Part shown: positions 30,733 to 32,619 of the stretch, piece after piece
How the letters are laid out: each line of letters begins with the position of its first letter
Position numbering within the stretch: the first letter of the stretch is position 1
DNA from: Gracilaria vermiculophylla
Taxonomy: Eukaryota; Rhodophyta; Florideophyceae; Gracilariales; Gracilariaceae
Reading direction: 5' to 3'
Assembly: GCA_019155205.2 (NCBI GenBank)
Contig: JAHNZQ020003150.1
Coordinates: 406,739-439,357 of the forward strand
DNA length: 32,619 nt
Program-made: the position numbers and the translations under genes
Notes under the pieces: model-generated
Database searches by the model: none
Seen by the model: only the letters and a program-made list of their open reading frames with translations
What the model was told of the DNA's origin: nothing

Positions 30733-31800
30733 GCTGATGTGATGCCGTCAATAACTACCAGAACAGATGAACACACCCTCTTACAAGCGCAGGAATGCGG
30801 TGAAGCTACCTTCTGGTCCGCTGCAATCAAGAAACAATTCGAAACAGTAATTCAAATGGGCACCTTAGTTCATGCGGAGTCTATCCGTTGGAAAAGCAAA
30901 AGTTTTTTTGGCATCCTTCCCTCAAATGTAATGATTCCGAAGCTCAAGCGCGCTTCAAAGCGGGCCTTTTGGCAAGAGGAAGTTTTCAAAGTAAATGCAA
31001 CTGTGAAGAGCACTATGTTCATGTATTCGAGTTTGAGCTTCTTTGTCTCATCCTCATCGTAGCAGAAACCCATGGCTAGCTTCTTCAGCACGTCACCATA
31101 AAAAGATCATTTCTACATGCATGAACACCAGGAGATATTTCTATTTGCATGATACTATCGAAAGAAGTCTGGAATACCAGAAGCCAATGGGCGTGTCGTC
31201 AAACTCGCCAGATCTCTTTATGGTACTCGCGAAGCTCTCAAACTACGATCCGAGAACCTTGCTCTCTATTTGATATCTTTTTCATTCTAACGAGCTGTAG
31301 CGCAACTATTAATCTGTACGAATTTTTGCAAGAAACATCTTGTCATCGTTTTCGCTTATATGGACAACATTTGTATCTTTAGTTCATCCTATCTCAGCCA
31401 ATGGGTGAGGAAAAGGTTTTCTGAGCAGTACAATGTCAATACTTCTCACGCGTAATGCACACCAAAAGCTAAATTTTCACCATTATGCGAATGCATACGC
31501 CAATTACAGAACGTTATAATGCTTTGGAAGAGATTTACAATCCAACTTTTGAACCAGTGTTAGTTGATCATGTCGTTTCGCGAACTACTCAGTGTTATAA
31601 AAAAATCTTGGAATGCGTATAGTCAGCCACGTAGACATTTGCTCTCATCATGAGTTAGAAGCTGTCAAAGGAGAAGTGTTTTGATGTTTTACATGTTCCT
31701 TTAAAAAGAATCATGATGACATCATGACAAAAAAACTTACCGACCACATACTTTTCTTTCAAAGCGGTGAGCTTCGTGTTAATTTCATGTTGTGTCGAGG
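30733..31800 (+). pseudogene. Copia reverse transcriptase/RNase H, degenerate
   Basis: The RT entry block is clear: LLQAQECGEATFWSAAIKKQ, then FETVIQMGTLVHAE. After a frame change comes AQARFKAGLLARGSFQ (canonical RFKARLVARGxxQ). Later VKLARSLYGTREAL matches VxKLxRSLYGLKQA. AYMDNICIF at 31354-31380 stands where YVDDxxI is expected, with the second catalytic aspartate replaced by asparagine. DIMTKKLTDHILFFQSGELR near 31710-31770 matches the DIxTKxLxxxxF end of the polyprotein. Several frameshifts and stops are present. Inactive. Confidence 0.78.
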
Positions 31801-31837
31801 AGTAGTATCAGCCTCAGACTGTCTCATGTTTACTCAC

Positions 31838-32015
31838 ACAGCGTTAATGTGTACAGTCGTGTCTTTTGTAATTCAGGACCTTTTATGTTCCATCGTGTAA
31901 TACTTCGGAGCGGAAGATGTGGTAGGAAGAGCAATCTAGCTGAATCATGAAAGAGAACAGCAGGCTCCATGTCTTTAGTAGTATATCATGTGCTATAATT
32001 GTTGACCTAGCTTAA
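31838..32015 (+). repeat. Probable diverged 3' LTR of the copia element
   Basis: It follows directly after the DIMTKKL end of the polyprotein, where a 3' LTR is expected. Its match to 27085-27370 is in three ordered blocks described there. It is shorter than the 5' copy through internal gaps. Confidence 0.4.
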
Positions 32016-32488
32016 ACTAACAATATCTTGCTCCATACAACACTGAAAGATAGTGTAGCTTGAAGACTGTCTCCCTTTGACGATTGTGAGGCGTTGTACA
32101 CTGTCTTTGTGGTTCTGCACGTCTCAATACCTTTATCTGTCATACGTGCTGTTATATTTGCTATCGTAGATAAAAGGTCTCATACCAAGAGCTGTCCGCA
32201 CTTGTGCCGAAAATGAGATTCTTTTGACGTTCCGAGGACAGTCTCTCAGATAAACTCGAAAACAGTGCAGCTTGTAGACTGTCTGAGAAGATTCCCATGG
32301 TCCAGCACATATCTCTTTGTCATAAAATCTGGTTTATTTTCATGAATGTCCTCCTATGCTTACTGTAAGACGCTTAACGTCTAGTTTTAAGAATCACTAT
32401 AAAACAAAGCCAGACCCACCTTAGAGAAGACCGTGGGCCTGGCCAGACTTCTTCCAACTCTCCTGTGTTACATTTGGTAGCATCGCTG
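32016..32488. other. No gene seen; contains short repeated motifs
   Basis: No frame with a recognisable product. The motif AGTGTAGCTTGAAGACTGTC near 32052 recurs as AGTGCAGCTTGTAGACTGTC near 32265, about 213 bases later. It is probably non-coding repeat or retrotransposon sequence. Confidence 0.4.
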
Positions 32489-32619
32489 AGTTATATCTGC
32501 CCAGGGCATCGCCACGCAGGATCATCTTGTCACTGCAGTTCGTGACTGGCCAACACCCCGGAATATCCGCCATGTGCAGCAGTTTCTGGGCCTCGCCAAC
32601 TTCTATAGGCGTTTTGTCA
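32489..32619 (+). pseudogene. Ty3/gypsy reverse transcriptase fragment, cut by window edge
   Basis: The frame reads VISAQGIATQDHLVTAVRDW, then PTPRNIRHVQQFLGLANFYR and RFV. This is the gypsy RT segment FLGHxIS..GI.......V..WP.P....xxQQFLGLANFYRRFI, just before the RNase H domain. The preceding bases in the same frame carry two stops (VIS is preceded by a TGA, and a TAG lies two codons before that), so it is likely defective. The rest lies beyond the window. Confidence 0.85.

Larger units (their letters stand above)
27085..32015 (+). mobile_element. Degenerate Ty1/copia LTR retrotransposon
   Basis: Gag (28960-29702), integrase C-terminal (30150-30520) and reverse transcriptase/RNase H (30733-31800) remnants lie in copia order (integrase before RT) on plus, between two similar segments that look like diverged LTRs (27085-27370 and 31838-32015). 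A mariner element entered the leader at 27425-28699. All frames are broken. Ends and target duplications were not resolved. Confidence 0.75.

Noticed and set aside
1..32619. CRISPR arrays, tRNA or rRNA genes
   Set aside because: No regularly spaced repeats, no cloverleaf with a TTCGA box, and no rRNA-like conserved segment were seen on either strand.

Overview
This is a eukaryotic nuclear window, most likely from an alga or another protist. The evidence is a spliced gene with two short GT-AG introns, Tc1/mariner, PIF/Harbinger, copia and gypsy elements, solo LTRs, an AATAAA signal and low gene density. A florideophyte-like red alga would fit (PAN-domain secreted proteins, few introns, many LTR and DNA transposons), but this is a weak guess from gene style only.

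Only two intact host genes are convincing. A minus-strand gene at 2385-3419 encodes a secreted protein with a PAN/Apple-like N-terminal domain and a C-terminal domain resembling the Vps62/NPP1 fold. A plus-strand gene at 21050-26610 (three exons, 1805 residues) encodes five tandem bestrophin-type (UPF0187/YneE-like) membrane domains in one chain. Known bestrophins are homopentamers, so this polypeptide could fold as a complete covalently linked five-subunit anion channel. It is the most exciting object in the window.

Layout. 1-427: N-terminal relic of a Tc1-type transposase. 428-2384: no clear gene. 2385-3419: secreted PAN protein. 3838-11006: a nest of Tc1/mariner elements of two families. 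An outer family-1 copy holds a family-2 copy in its left end and a complete, oppositely oriented family-1 copy (1275 bp) inside. Directly next to it lies a second family-2 copy, split by a GC-rich unclassified element, which is itself split by a solo LTR. 11007-13213: no gene. 14402-17476: a decayed PIF/Harbinger pair, with transposase on plus and a convergent Myb/SANT-like partner on minus; the partner is cut by two solo LTRs in opposite orientation. 17675-18330: second copy of the GC-rich element. 18331-21049: no clear gene, becoming GC-rich before the bestrophin gene. 27085-32015: a degenerate copia retrotransposon with gag, integrase and reverse transcriptase remnants between LTR-like segments; a 1275-bp family-1 mariner copy sits in its leader, flanked by TA. 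32489-32619: edge fragment of a gypsy reverse transcriptase.

The mobile elements all carry stops or frameshifts and look dead; their nesting gives a relative order of insertion. The bestrophin gene is the only long, clean coding unit among them, which argues that it is under selection.
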